64,000 nt of DNA, taken from Mesocentrotus franciscanus (lineage: Eukaryota > Echinodermata > Echinoidea > Camarodonta > Strongylocentrotidae). Under the pieces are notes generated by a model. That model saw only the letters and a program-made list of their open reading frames with translations. It made no database searches and was not told where the DNA came from. This document shows, piece by piece, positions 46,665 to 57,822 of this stretch (positions are counted from its first letter, which is position 1; each line of letters opens with the position of its first letter). The position numbers were made by a program, and so were the translations under genes. The stretch covers positions 20,422,335 to 20,486,334 of the forward strand of contig CP137672.1 of the NCBI GenBank assembly GCA_037976565.1, read 5' to 3'.

Positions 46665-46810
46665 ATACCAGACTTACACCAAAGAGACCGACACCAGACC
46701 GAAAATACAATGGACAAAATTTGCATTACCCCCGAATGGCCAAGATTTATTTTAATGGGTTATCGGTCGGTTTAAGGACAGTTTAGCGATGTGACTTTGG
46801 TATAACGATA
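46665..46810. repeat. GACCGACACC-type repeat block
   Basis: AGACCGACACCAGACCG (about 46685) and the inverted TCGGTCGGTTTAAGGAC (about 46764) recall the hairpin repeats at 26.2-26.6 kb, including the intervening AATGGCCAA word. Confidence 0.55.
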
Positions 46811-46974
46811 GGATAATCAGGGAATCCTCAAGAGCGTGGTTAAAATGATCACATGAGGGGGCGGTGGTGATGCGACGTCCCCTAACAAAATGTTTGTGAG
46901 ACGGATGCAAAAAGGGGCATTTTTTAAAAGTTTTATCACAAGAGAAATGTGATGATGATCATAATCGAGGAAGG

Positions 46975-47235
46975 CAATGGTAATGATATTTGTGGTGGTG
47001 ATGATGATGAAGATGATGATAACTTTGATCGTGGTTGCGATGGGTGATGTGGTGATGATGATGATGATGATGATGGTAATGGTTGTACATAATGGTTGTG
47101 ATTGTTGAGTTGGAGATGATGATAATGGCAATAGTGTTTGTGGTAGTGACTGAACGTGATGGTGATGGTGATAATGGCTGTGACTGAGATTATGATGATG
47201 ACTACATCTGTGTGAGATTGTGATTATGATTACGG
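46975..47235. repeat. GATGAT/GGTGAT microsatellite
   Basis: A degenerate GAT/GGT trinucleotide tract. The His-rich ORF on the minus strand is an artefact of it. It abuts the 5' end of a LINE remnant. Confidence 0.85.
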
Positions 47236-47249
47236 TGGTGATGATCTCT

Positions 47250-47492
47250 CTGCCTCCTGAAATCCGACTCATTACAGGCATCACCAGACCACAACGAACA
47301 CAACATCAAACCCACAACTTCCGGTTCACTCAACCATTTTGCAGAGTTAACTGCTACATGTATAGCATGTTTCCCAGAGCAGTCCGTGTCTGGAACGCTC
47401 TCCCAAGCAACGCTGTCACTGCAACTACCATCCAGGGCTTTAGAGGAGCGGCATTACCCGTCATACAGATTATGGCGCCGCCCTGCCCCTGA
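47250..47492 (+). mobile_element. LINE C-terminal remnant
   Basis: The frame reads from about 47250: LPPEIRLIT, RTQHQTHNFRFTQP, YMYSMFPRAVRVWNALPSNAV, TIQGFRGA. The pattern '(S/M)FPR..R.WN.LP...V.A.T...F' is the conserved tail of CR1/jockey-like LINE polyproteins. Only about 75 residues remain, and the upstream part of the ORF is microsatellite. Confidence 0.75.
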
Positions 47493-47510
47493 AGATGTTG
47501 TAATGAGGAC

Positions 47511-48170
47511 ACAATTGCACCACCTGCACACTGCACCCTGCACATTGTATATAGTGCACGGCGAACAACCATCATCACTTTCACCAGTAGCACGCACCAC
47601 AGCACATCCCTCTCCAGGACAGCGTTTACGCTTTTGGGAGAGTACTTCTTCAAGGTTCAAGATGATAACGGTTCTGAAGGCAATCATCCGGGGGTGGTAG
47701 TTGTCTCAGTGTCAGTTGCCGGGGATATATTTTGTCCTACGATAGGCCTACAGTCGTATTTATTATGTCGGCAATCTTCTTAGAACAGGACTATCAACTT
47801 GCATATTTTCATGTTCGTTTCCTCAGGCAAATTGATACCCAAACTTGACGAGATTAATTTTTGAACATCACGAATTCTCCCCAGTCAACAAGTTCATCAT
47901 TACACACTCAATCTAAACAAAAATCAAAGCTAACCTCGAATAATTTGGCAGAGTAGAATGGAATTCTACCTGTCCATATTCATTATCAACAACATTTCTC
48001 TCTTTGGCAATTACTTTTGTTTTTCTCTTCCGGCTAATACATGTATAACTTTTCATTCGACCCGACCTATCTCTAGCTCTCTCATATTTTTTAGTACATT
48101 TATGTAAACATTAGATTTCTAGTTATATTACTTGCCGACTACATTTTCCCTTGCTGATTTATCACGCGCC
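47511..48170. other. Intergenic stretch, no gene seen
   Basis: The first 190 bp, containing CACCTGCACACTGCACCCTGC (about 47519), may be the 3' part of the preceding LINE. The rest is AT-rich. Confidence 0.4.
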
Positions 48171-48177
48171 TTTACTG

Positions 48178-48310
48178 GGTCTCTTTCTCTCTCTCTCTCT
48201 CTCTTCTTCCCTCCTCTCTCGTTTTCGTTATTTCTCTCTCTCTCTCTCTCTCCCTCCCTCCTTCATCCACCTCTCTCCATCTCCTTGTTTCGCTTTCTTT
48301 CCTCTCTCTT
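48178..48310. repeat. (CT)n-rich tract
   Basis: CTCTCTCT runs with TTCC interruptions. A weaker CT-rich continuation lies at 48480-48660. The Ser/Leu/Phe-rich ORFs are artefacts. Confidence 0.9.
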
Positions 48311-49339
48311 TCAAACTATCAAACTTATCTATCAATATCTTATCACCCTATCATATATACTTTCAAAATGAGTTATCATCTCGTCACTCAAAAATACACG
48401 AATTCGGCTATGTCATTGCTTGTTTAAATTCTAATAGTACATGTATCCCCTTCCTGATTTCCCGCGATTCTAACTAAAGCCCCCCTCTTCTCTCCCTTTT
48501 CACTCACTCTCACTTTTTTTTCTCATTCTTTACCTCTCTCCCTCTCTCTCCTACATCCATTCTCTCTTCTTTTATCCACAATCTCTACAATTCTCTCTAC
48601 CAACCTTCTTTCTTATATCCTAACACAAAATCGTCTCCATCCATTCTCTCTTCATCTATTTCATGAACCCAAATCACATGTACCTGATTTTGAACTTGTA
48701 AAGAATACCAGAATATCATGGGGCATTACACATCAAGGTCATTTTAAAAGTATATCATTCAACTCCGCACAATAAACAAAATGGAACAATACAAAAGCGC
48801 AAGTGAAAGATCATAACATTTTAATGAAAATATGTCTCTAAAACATTTAGGAATGGTCCAGAATTCACAAAAAGGACATAGCAAAGTTGAACTACTGTGG
48901 TATTATAATTTGAGCAATGATTTCTAGTGCTTGAGCTCGTCAATACTACCAGAACTAAACACCATTGATCATTTAAAAGCAGAATTATCATTTTCTGTAA
49001 GATATTCATTTTCAAAGGACTCTGAGAAATGTTAAACCTTATTCAAGAAAACAATCAGTAAAAGAATGCCAGGTAAAGTACATTAAATTATGTATAAAAG
49101 ATACATCATGCATATTAACAATACCATCTTCAACTAAGAAGAATTGTATGAACAAATCAACAGTACGACTCGAGAGTTATGGGCTGCCTTTGAAAGACTC
49201 CACATTAAAACTGATACAGCCCATACAATGAATACAGATATTTATATTCCAACTTATAACTCAAACTGGAATAACATATCACAATTACTCAATACATGTA
49301 CAGTATATTCTCTTTAAAAAAAAGTACATACAAGGGTAT

Positions 49340-50016
49340 TAAAACATACCCCACCCCTCCACACTCCATGACCATTCCTCGTCATACTCAGATTACTTCT
49401 TGATTGATTTACAGTAAAAAGTTCAAAATGTAGACAGAAGAGGTATCAAAGTCGAACCCTGCCCCTCCCCTATACCGCCTAACCCCCCCCCCCCCACCAT
49501 CATCCCATCTCATCATCCTGCTCTCTGTACTCAGAGTACATCTTGTTTGAAGTACATCTACATACAAAGGGGTATCAAAATATAAGTTGAACAATAATGT
49601 CCCTACAAACAATTTTTTTTTGTAAATGGTTGCACGACACATACTCCTGCAACAAATGCTCCAGTTATTTCCTACACTAACCCACTTCCAAACTTCAACT
49701 ACAGTCCTAACACTATGCCTTATCCTAAACCTAAACCTAACCCTAAACCTAACCGTAATTATAACCCTACACATTTGATGAAATAAAGCCTGGAGCAATT
49801 GCCGCTGAAGAAAATATCAGATCACCATAAAAAAAATCAATCATTCCTCCCCCACTCCCATCCATCACCTCCTCTCCCCAACCTCCTCGTTGCACTCAGG
49901 AGTACTTCTGTTTGGACATACTTACATAAAGGGTATCAGATATAACAGGTCTACAATACATACAAAAGTTTTTTATAAATTGTACCCCCACCCCAACAAC
50001 ACCCCTTCTCATTCCA
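49340..50016 (-). repeat. DCTPP1 3' flank with decayed copies of the exon end
   Basis: On the plus strand a motif block recurs: a C-rich run, CTCRTC, then CTC(G)..ATACTC.GA.TAC.TCTTG..T, then AAGGGGTATCA. Copies are near 49363, 49516 and 49886, and the fourth is the coding end of DCTPP1 itself at about 50057. A telomere-like run (CCTAAACCTAAACCTAACCC, about 49732) and a C13 tract (about 49484) interrupt the series. The block would lie in the 3' UTR if the transcript extends this far. No minus-strand poly(A) signal was fixed. Confidence 0.6.
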
Positions 50017-50246
50017 TCATCTCTTCTCCTCGCCCTCCTTGCCCTCCTCGCCCTCCTCGCCATACTCTGAATACTTCTTGTTAGAACCCTTGACCCGATC
50101 TGCAGGGTACTTGAGCTCGTTGAGAACTATCTTATCTAGTGCTGCAGCTGGCAAGTCAATGTGGCACTTCTGGGCGAGACGTATGAGGTAGATGAGGACA
50201 TCGCTGAGTTCTTGTCCGAGGTGGACCTTGTCCTTCTCAGACCAGT
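50017..50246 (-). CDS. DCTPP1: DCTPP1 terminal exon
   Basis: The acceptor TCTATTGGTCTTAG precedes position 50246, and the stop TGA is at 50019-50017. The exon opens with the last two bases of an Asp codon (G|AC) and codes 75 further residues. It includes the ELSD half of the metal site and the C-terminal helix. The tail GEEGEEGKEGEE is low-complexity and comes from a GAG/GGC-rich stretch. The ORF appears to extend three codons upstream only because of a TTG read as start. Confidence 0.93.
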
Positions 50247-53200
50247 CTAAGACCAATAGAAAGAAAGATAAAAAGTGAGGGAGGCTGACTTGAAATCAGT
50301 GTAGCTGTGTATTGTTTTAATGACATCTGCCTAACATGACACCCGCCTAAAATGACACCCGCCTAACTCCCCCAAAAAAAAGCAATAAGAATAAGAAGAC
50401 CACTACAGTGCACAAAGGAGCATCACAAGAGGACAACAGCCCAAGAGTGCAACAGTGAGCCCTCACAAAAGTTGTAAGATGACCCGAAAGACAGTCTGGA
50501 GGGCCATCTGTCTCATGAGCTCTCAGATAGCTTTTAAGGGGAAGGCCTGGTCAGGATCATGGGCTGTCAGTTCTCTGGCTGTAGCCATCAATTATGTGGA
50601 TATTTGTTATCATGAACAATATTTAGTCACTATAATACTACACAATACTTACAGAGTGTTTTTATCTAAATAATTCCATGTTCACAATTCATTTCATAAT
50701 TTTAGCAAAATGGAGTCCATAATCGTTTTCAATGTGGTGCACTTAATGGATTCTGGTGGTTTAATTTTAAGAATTGTCATGATTGAAAAATACCATTATA
50801 TCACAAATTTGTAACCACAGGTTTGCATTAATAGACAAACAGTTAAAAATGCATGATCATCAGCATTTAAAACCCAATACCACAGAAGAAAGTAAGAAAA
50901 TACAATACCACTGACGGGGGAAAAAATAAAAGTTTGTTTTCCTACTTTAGGTGATTAACTTTATTTGCATTTCCCCCTAAAGTTTAGGTAGGTCTGCTGT
51001 TTACATTGAGCAATGACAGCTGCCTAGCTCGAGCTGTGTATAAATACTATGGTATACATCTTTATAGTTTTATACTGAGTAGAGTTGATTCTATTGTATA
51101 CAATAATACACTAAATAATACATGTATAGTGCATTTACATTGTTTACTACTGAGTATACCAATAAATCCATTGAGGGAAATAAGACATCCATTCAGACAT
51201 GACCAACTAAATATTTTCAGCAAAAACCACCCAAGGTTATGGTTAAATGTATATATGTACCAGTAAACAATTGCTGGATAAGCTGTTGTCAGACACCATA
51301 CAACCAGATCGTTTAATATGCCTACTTCATATCAATATTGATACAAACTCTAGTCATTAACTAAATACAGGTTGTTCATTTGGAATGCGTTTTTTTTATT
51401 ATTGTTCATGCCTTAATTTCCAAATATAGGAAAGGAAAAAAAATCCAAGACGTTTATGTATATATTTATTTCACTTCTACTATTATTATATATCTTTCTA
51501 AAGTTTCTATATATATCATTATATTATTTCTTTTTTTTTCATTTTTGTCTGGGGGTCCATTTTTTATTCTTTTATACTGAAGAAGAGGGGGATTATGGTT
51601 ATATACGTTTTATATCCCAGTAAATAATAGCTTTAATCTGTTGTCTGACACCATAATGCCACATTACTCAATGGGACTACTTTCTATCAATATTTATACG
51701 AATTCTGTTTATTAATAACTATATGTCATTTATCTGGAATGCATTTAGTTTGCATTTCACTTTTATTCACTTTTGGTTCACACACAATTCCACAATATTA
51801 TTTTTTATTTATTTTTTAAAAGTAATTTATTATTATTATTATCATTATTATTATTTTGTTGTTTTTTGTTTTATGGGGGTACTTTTTAAATTTCTTTTAG
51901 GGGCAATGCTCAAGTTTTTATATTTACCAGTAAAATTTACTGTCGGAGTCCACACAAACCATACTATCAAATAGATCACCAATATATCATAATTGATACT
52001 AACTCTATTCACTGAGCGCTAGACATTGTTGAATTGAAATACTGTAGTGGGTTTCCAACTTTTGTTTACAAATTATTAACCTATAAAGAATACAGGAGGT
52101 GTTTTAAAATAATCTGGAATTTTGAATTTTTGAACTATCATGGCAGAGTGGATAGTCACGGGACATATCAAGTGAGAAGAAAAAATAATGCATTTTGAAT
52201 TACTTAATCTTGACATACATACATGGCTTACACAGTGTTATCAAGCATTAAATCATACTTCTATTTAGCACACGTTCATTTGTGCGTGTGGGAAACCAAT
52301 ACTTGCCCCTAGGCCCATGCTCCATCCCAAGATATATGTATCTTCTCCAAGAAGTGGGGAGGAATTTTTAATGGTGTTATCATAACCATAAGGAGATTTC
52401 AAAGGTGACTTGTCACATATGTTACAGACTACATCAAAGATTTTAATCTACCCAATGTCAAGTCAAAATGCTAATTTTTAATGACATTGTATTATTCCAT
52501 TATACTTGGTAATTAACAAAAACACATAACACCTAAGACTAGCCATGCAATAATGACATTAGAAAAAAAACATAAGGTGCACATATCAATCTAAAAAAGT
52601 ATGGTCATTGCAACAAGGTATGTACACACATCATCACGGCAATGTGGTTGGATTTCTGGAGCTTTTCTGAGTCTGTGTCCTATAACAGGAGACGAAAAAA
52701 GTTTCTGGAAGTTTCTGGGGAGTTTTTGAATCTCCTGAATCGACTGTTTTCAGCTCCCAATTACTGAAAAGCTTCTCAAATGACTAGTTGGTGAGAATCG
52801 AAGAGCTTTAAACTTCCTTGGTGAGAATGAACTCTTTTCCCATTCACACTAGCAAATATTATCCTATAGCGAAATGATAAGAAATCCCTCCTTCCCATTG
52901 AAAGTTGGGTGATATAATATTGTACAGCAAAACAGGAGTTTCAGCATCGTTTATACCCCCTAAACATGATAAAGAATCGGGTTCATTGTCAGTCGTAACA
53001 TCATATTGAATGAATACTCTATATTATATACAAACTTAGAGGGGTTTATCGTGATTGCATACTGGCAAAGACAGCATCAGCCCATTATGTAAACGAACAC
53101 TAAACGTAGTGTGAACTGATCTCCCCAAACCTTGTTCTTTTGAATCATGGACAGGCTTTTAATCACTGTTTCTTTCAAACAATTTGTCTGCTCAGAGCCA

Positions 53201-56046
53201 GAGGATTATTAATTCATAGACTTAAGAATAGAGTTCCAGATTTAATGACCTTTTGGCTCTCAACAGTTTATAGACAATAACTTACTCCATGCGTAAGCCC
53301 CTTCTGCTATGCAATACTTCTTGTGTCTTTGTACCATTTTCAAATAATTTTCCTCCAGTATGAATAAGCCCTTGACTTCCTTGGTGAGAATGAACCCTGG
53401 TTCAGAAAGGGAGGTTTAGATTACATCACCTTACCCCAAGGCAGACAGACCCACATGCTGTTCAGCTGATCTGAACTTACATTGGCTCATGTCAAATATT
53501 ATTCCTATTAGGGGAATGATGGATTCTTAAAGGGATTTCAATACGTTTGTAGTTTCACTTATACATTTTAAAAAGATAATTTATGAATTCATTCATTCTG
53601 TATAAGAACACTAATCGTGCTATAAGGATCGATGTACAAGATAATACATTAATATACAATAAATATACATTGAAAAGGGACAACTAGAAAAGGGGCATTT
53701 CATAATTATATATCTTACTACCTATATATATTGCTGTATTTCGTAATACTATTGAGATTGCAGCTGGTGTTATAAATGACCAGCTAGAGAGAGAAAGTAA
53801 GACTGGCAAGAAAATAGACCTGGAAACTAGCTACAAGTGAGGAATCTGAATTCTGGCTACAGAAACAAAATAACTCATAAGAGGTGAAAAATAGTTTACC
53901 ACAAAGCACTTTGAAAATCACCATGCATCTAGTTGTGCAGATTACAGGTATGGCCATTTTAGCCACTTGACAGCCATTATCAATCCGAACAAGAGACAAT
54001 TAAGTTTGAATAAACATAATGCTCTTTGAGATAAGGGCCACCAAATAGCCGAATGTAAAAGTTATGAAATATGCATACATTTCCACAAGGCTTGGAAGCC
54101 TGGGATCATAGAAAAAGAAAACAATGATTTATCAACTCAAAAGCCTAGTTCTTTATAATTATACACATCAAACTAATTTAAAGTTTAAAATATTCTTCTG
54201 TGACAGACCGACAGTTGTTAATGTCTTTCCTAGATCATACATGTTCATTAGATTTTTCAACTGGGAACGTGATATTATCCCGCCAAAAATACCACCCTTC
54301 CCAGAACACCACTCTACCTTTGGACCACTACACTTTTAAATTAGCGTGGGGCGGGGCGTAAAAGCTCACCTGGAATTCCGGACTTTACTTCTCCTTTCCA
54401 TTGACTGTGTAATGAAAGACAAAGATAGAGCCATGACAAGAATGAGATAGTTCCAAATAAACCATTGAGTAAAACAGGTAGAAGTCAAACTTTGGATATT
54501 ATATGTAAACACAGAGGAAATATACTGCCAAGAGGGGTTATCACTGACAAACAGAGAATGTTGATTGAGAGCAGAGCCTGAGGGCCTGTTCAGACAAAAT
54601 GAAATTTATACATAACTCATGCAAAGAAACGTTGTAAAAAGAATCATCGTAAAGGGGGCGTACACACCGAATAACAACAGAAATCAGTTTTAAAGAGAAA
54701 TCCAAACTTGATAGCAACCTGCTCTAGAGGAAAGCAGAAAAATCTGAGAAGCACACTGGTGAAATTTTGAATGAAATCCGACAATAAATGAGAAAGTTGT
54801 GAATTGTTAAAGTTGTAATCACTATACGTATAGGTTCTTAAAATTGGCTGGGCCAGTAATGTCTCTGTGATGTAGTGGTAGATAACTTTCCCATTTGTTC
54901 CGACTCACAAAATGACTAAAATTTCAATTTTTCAAAAATGTATGACTCAGGAGGGTCTTTTCTCTTTAGAGAACCTATGATAATATGCTATCCATAATAC
55001 TTTTTGAGTAGTGCCCCCGAGGGAGTAGGCACTTAGGAGAAAAGCAGAAATTAATGACTTTTATACAAACCGGGGATCTATCCCCTTTTACATCACAGTC
55101 CACTGACCAAACTGCTAGTTTCAGATTCGCATAGACTTAGTAATCCCGTATTTCAAACGTTCAAAACTTTTTTTATTTAAAGCTTATATAAAGCTTTCAT
55201 AAAGATGAACTTATTACAAGTGTTGGAACTCCCTTTAAAGAGGTCAGTTGACATGACAGCTGGCCAAGCATCAGAGCACACCATAAAATGCTCAAACAGC
55301 GTTTCGTTATACGTTTCTTTATAAAAACATTCAGACTAGAAAAAATTAATAACTCATCTTATAGCTAGATGTATACAGTTTTTGTATAGGCATACTATGT
55401 ACTTGGGTTGTGTGAAAAGGGGGTGGGACTGCCAGAGAATGCCTTACGAGAGAGGAGTATATTGGAATAAAAGAAATGGAAGAAATTGAGGGGGCAAAGG
55501 GCAGATTCGGCAGGAATGCCAAGATGTATTTGAACATGGGTTCATTATTGACACGCCGCCAGGGTTCTAAAATGGGGTCGTATTTGTTTTAGTCATGCTT
55601 TGTAAACTTCCAGTTTTTAACTTGGGTATTATCTTTGTGGAGAGACATAGAGTTCTCATGACAGACAAGATGGATACATTGAGAGAATCACAGGGCTGGG
55701 GTGCTAAGAGAGGAGATATGGACAAAAAAAGATGAGAGGAGGGAAGAAAGAGAGAAAGAGAGAGATATATACAGAGAGAATGAATAAACATAGAAAATGA
55801 ATAAGAAGAAATAAATACAGAGAAGGAAATTGAGGAGTGAAACATTGAGAGATAGAGAAAAGAAGAGGAGAAAAAAGTGCAAGAAAGAAAGGGATTTAAA
55901 AAAAGAGATAGAGAGACAGAGATGTGACAGAGAGCGGGGAAGAGAGAGAGAGAATATGAGACGGATGGAGATATTGAGCAAGAGAGAGAAAGTAAGAAAG
56001 GGACAGAGATAATATAGAGAAGCAGATAAATAAAAAGCAACAGACA

Positions 56047-56082
<36 letters not shown>

Positions 56083-57507
56083 ATAGAGAGAGATAAAGGA
56101 AGAGAGAGAGAGAGTATGAGAGAGAAAGACAGACAGACAGACATAAAAAAAAAACTTGAAATAGGCAGGAGGGATCAATCTGGTTTGCTTACATACTGAA
56201 ATACAAATAGTCTTTCAGAAATTCACATATACAGTAGTTCTGTTCAAATGGTAATACAACTGATCAATCAAACTTGTAACAACTGCATCAACAAAGGCTC
56301 TATACAGTCAAAGAAAATTGAATTCTAGTTTCTCGTCCAAAATTTTGAAAACGAGGAAAGTACATTTTTGATTTCTCCAGCATACACAAATCTTATGGGT
56401 CAATAAATTTCAACATTTCTTACGGGTAATCAGCTTTCATTTATCAATTCACTACAGGCTAAAAACAAGTTAAAATTGGACTAAATGACTTTCAGGTATC
56501 TAGATTTCCTCAAATTCTTCTTTAATAATAATAATAGTTACATTTATAGGGCGCTTTATACAGGTGTTTCTAAGCGCACAAGTGGTACTGTCTAACTAAG
56601 TATTATTATTCCACATGTTCAATTGCTTAAAAGCAACAAAAAATAACAACAACAACAAAATTTACTAATACATACAATACAATTCAATACATTAACTACT
56701 TGTGTGCGCCTCCAGTATGCTATAACTGATTAAAAAGGTGGGTTTTGAGAAGGGTTTTGAATGATTCAATGGATGGGGCATTTTGAATATGGGGTGGGAG
56801 TTTGTTCCAGAGGGCGGGGCGATCGATGAAAAGGCACGGTCACCATAACGTGTTTTTGTTCGTGGGCCGTGAATTAGTTGCATGGAGGAAGATGAACGGA
56901 GGGATCTGGCAGAAGAGGAGGATCGAAGGGAGACTAGGTCAAGAAGATATTTAGGGGCAAGGTTATGTGTTATTTTGTATGACAAAAGTAGGATTTTGAA
57001 AGTAATGCGATAATGGACCGGTAACCAATGAAGTGAGCGAAGAACAGGTGATATATGGTCATATCTCCTACTTAATGTGATCAATCTAGGTGCCGAATTT
57101 TGGATGCGTTGGAGAGGAAATATATGAGAAATTGGGAGGCCAGGCGAGGAGGGAGTTGCAATAGTCCAGATGGGAGGAGATGAAGGCGTGGACAAGTCTT
57201 TCAGTGGAGGCTTTGTCAAGCAGTCGCCTGATCTTTCCGATTTTGTAGATGCCCCAAGATGCAGATTTGCAGACGTTTTTGATGTCCAGTGAAAAACATC
57301 AAATTATAAAACATAGAGGTTGGTTGAAAATAAGAAATAGAAGGGAAAGGAAGTTGTGAGGAGAGGAGAGGATGTGAGGAGAGGAGAGGATGGGGGAGGG
57401 GGGGGGGAGCAAGAGAGAGGAAAAAAGTTGAGAGTGATTATTTGACAGAAATTACATTACTCTTTATTTACTTACAAGATTTCTGAAAGCTCTCCAACTT
57501 CTCCAAC
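50017..57507 (-). CDS. DCTPP1: dCTP pyrophosphatase 1, last three exons
   Basis: Hydrolyses dCTP and modified dCTPs to the monophosphate plus pyrophosphate, cleaning the nucleotide pool. It belongs to the all-alpha NTP pyrophosphatase (MazG-like) family. Three exons join in phase: 57507-57476 (VGEVGELSEI), 54404-54370 (QWKGEVKSGIP) and 50246-50017 (WSEKDKVHLGQELSDV to the stop). Together they carry the metal-binding EXXE (EVGE) and EXXD (ELSD) motifs, 28 residues apart, as the family requires. They also carry the conserved LIYLIRLAQKCHIDLP and LKYPADRV...KKYSEY segments. Boundaries: AG|...|GT at every internal junction. The N-terminal part (about the first 50-60 residues, including the usual WEQFH.PRNLLLAL helix) was looked for up to 64000 and not found, so the first exon is probably outside the window. 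The C-terminus is a short E/G/K-rich tail. Identification is strong; activity is inferred. Confidence 0.93.
50247..51230. other. DCTPP1 intron, 3' part, no other gene seen
   Basis: Lies between the terminal exon and the diverged intronic repeats. Short plus-strand frames are without domains. A two-copy CACCCGCCTAA word lies near 50341-50362. Confidence 0.5.
51240..52030. repeat. Diverged ~310-360-bp tandem repeats in DCTPP1 intron
   Basis: Three aligned blocks each contain (T/C)CAGTAAA, TGT(T)GTC(T/A)GACACCATA, TATCAATAT(T)..ATAC.AA(C)TCT and TT(G/A)TT(C)ATT(T/C)GGAATGC words. They start near 51258, 51619 and about 51925. The third is least complete. T-rich and (ATT)n tracts fill between. 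Confidence 0.65.
52040..54369. other. DCTPP1 intron, 5' part, no other gene seen
   Basis: AT-rich. The phrase TTGGTGAGAATGAAC occurs twice (about 52819 and 53380), both near GACTTCCTTGG/AACTTCCTTGG, suggesting a short dispersed duplication. Otherwise nothing recognised. Confidence 0.5.
54370..54404 (-). CDS. DCTPP1: DCTPP1 35-nt microexon
   Basis: ATTACACAG|TCAATGGAAAGG...ATTCCAG|GTGAGC. The exon starts with the last base of a Phe codon, codes QWKGEVKSGIP, and ends with the first base of the Asp codon completed by the terminal exon. FQWK is diagnostic for this family. The flanking introns are about 4.1 kb (to the terminal exon) and 3.1 kb (to the exon upstream). Confidence 0.9.
54665..54915. 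repeat. Interspersed repeat, copy 1
   Basis: It shares with 61545-61770 the words AACTTGATAGCAA, AAAGCAGAAAAA, GAGAAGCA, TGAATGAAATC, GATGTAGTGGT and AACTTTCCCATTTGTTCC, in the same order and orientation. It is non-coding; a SINE-like or MITE family relic. Confidence 0.7.
55000..55680. other. DCTPP1 intron, no feature seen
   Basis: AT-rich intron sequence between the interspersed repeat and the GA tract. No repeat or exon recognised. Confidence 0.45.
55735..56135. repeat. GA-rich microsatellite in DCTPP1 intron
   Basis: About 400 bp of GAGA with AAA and GACA interruptions. The Ser/Leu/Phe-rich frames on the other strand are artefacts. Confidence 0.92.
56521..57298 (-). mobile_element. CR1/L2-type LINE 3' fragment
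   Basis: The minus strand reads, with frameshifts, SSHLDYCNSLL, LQRIQNSAPRLIT, YDHISPVLRSLHWLPVHYRI and NLAPKYLLDLV. This is the conserved end of the RT and the C-terminal domain of CR1/L2-type elements. A one-base shift after about 56840 moves the classic 'PP.WNKLPPHI' tail into another frame. The 3' UTR ends (complement of 56521-56560) in GCGCCCTATAAATGTAACTA plus (TTA)n, similar to the tail of the SINE at 17.1 kb. 5'-truncated at about 57298. It sits inside a DCTPP1 intron in the gene's own orientation. Confidence 0.85.
57476..57507 (-). CDS. DCTPP1: DCTPP1 32-nt microexon with EXXE site
   Basis: GACTCTTGCAG|GTTGGAGAAGTTGG...GAAATCTT|GTAAGT. It codes VGEVGELSEI plus two bases of Phe (completed by the next exon). 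It begins in phase 0. EVGE supplies two of the Mg-binding acids. Both splice sites are strong. Confidence 0.9.
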
Positions 57508-57822
57508 CTGCAAGAGTCAAAGATCACAAGAAAAATAAATTATATTTCCTGTCTTCCTGCAAAGATACGTGTACACAAAAATTCAACTATTATCGAATTC
57601 GGGAGCCAAACTAGGGGAAAAAAATTGTATATACATGTATTTGACTCAGACTAAAGAAAATTGATGAGTAAGGGAAATCTATATTCCTCAGCATTATTGC
57701 TGACATGGATGATTAAGCCCATGTGGTTTGATGAATTCTTCATGAAATCTCATTTTTGCCAAGTTTGCATTCATGCATACATTTGCGATTATACGCTGTG
57801 ATGAATTATGTGTTCAATCTTG

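Noticed and set aside
49730..49765. Telomeric array
   Set aside because: CCTAAA/CCTAAC units are few and irregular, and lie inside gene-flanking DNA; an interstitial simple repeat at most.
55567..56178. 203-codon Ser/Leu/Phe-rich minus-strand ORF that looks membrane-like
   Set aside because: Produced by the GA/CT microsatellite; two other frames are also long and low-complexity.
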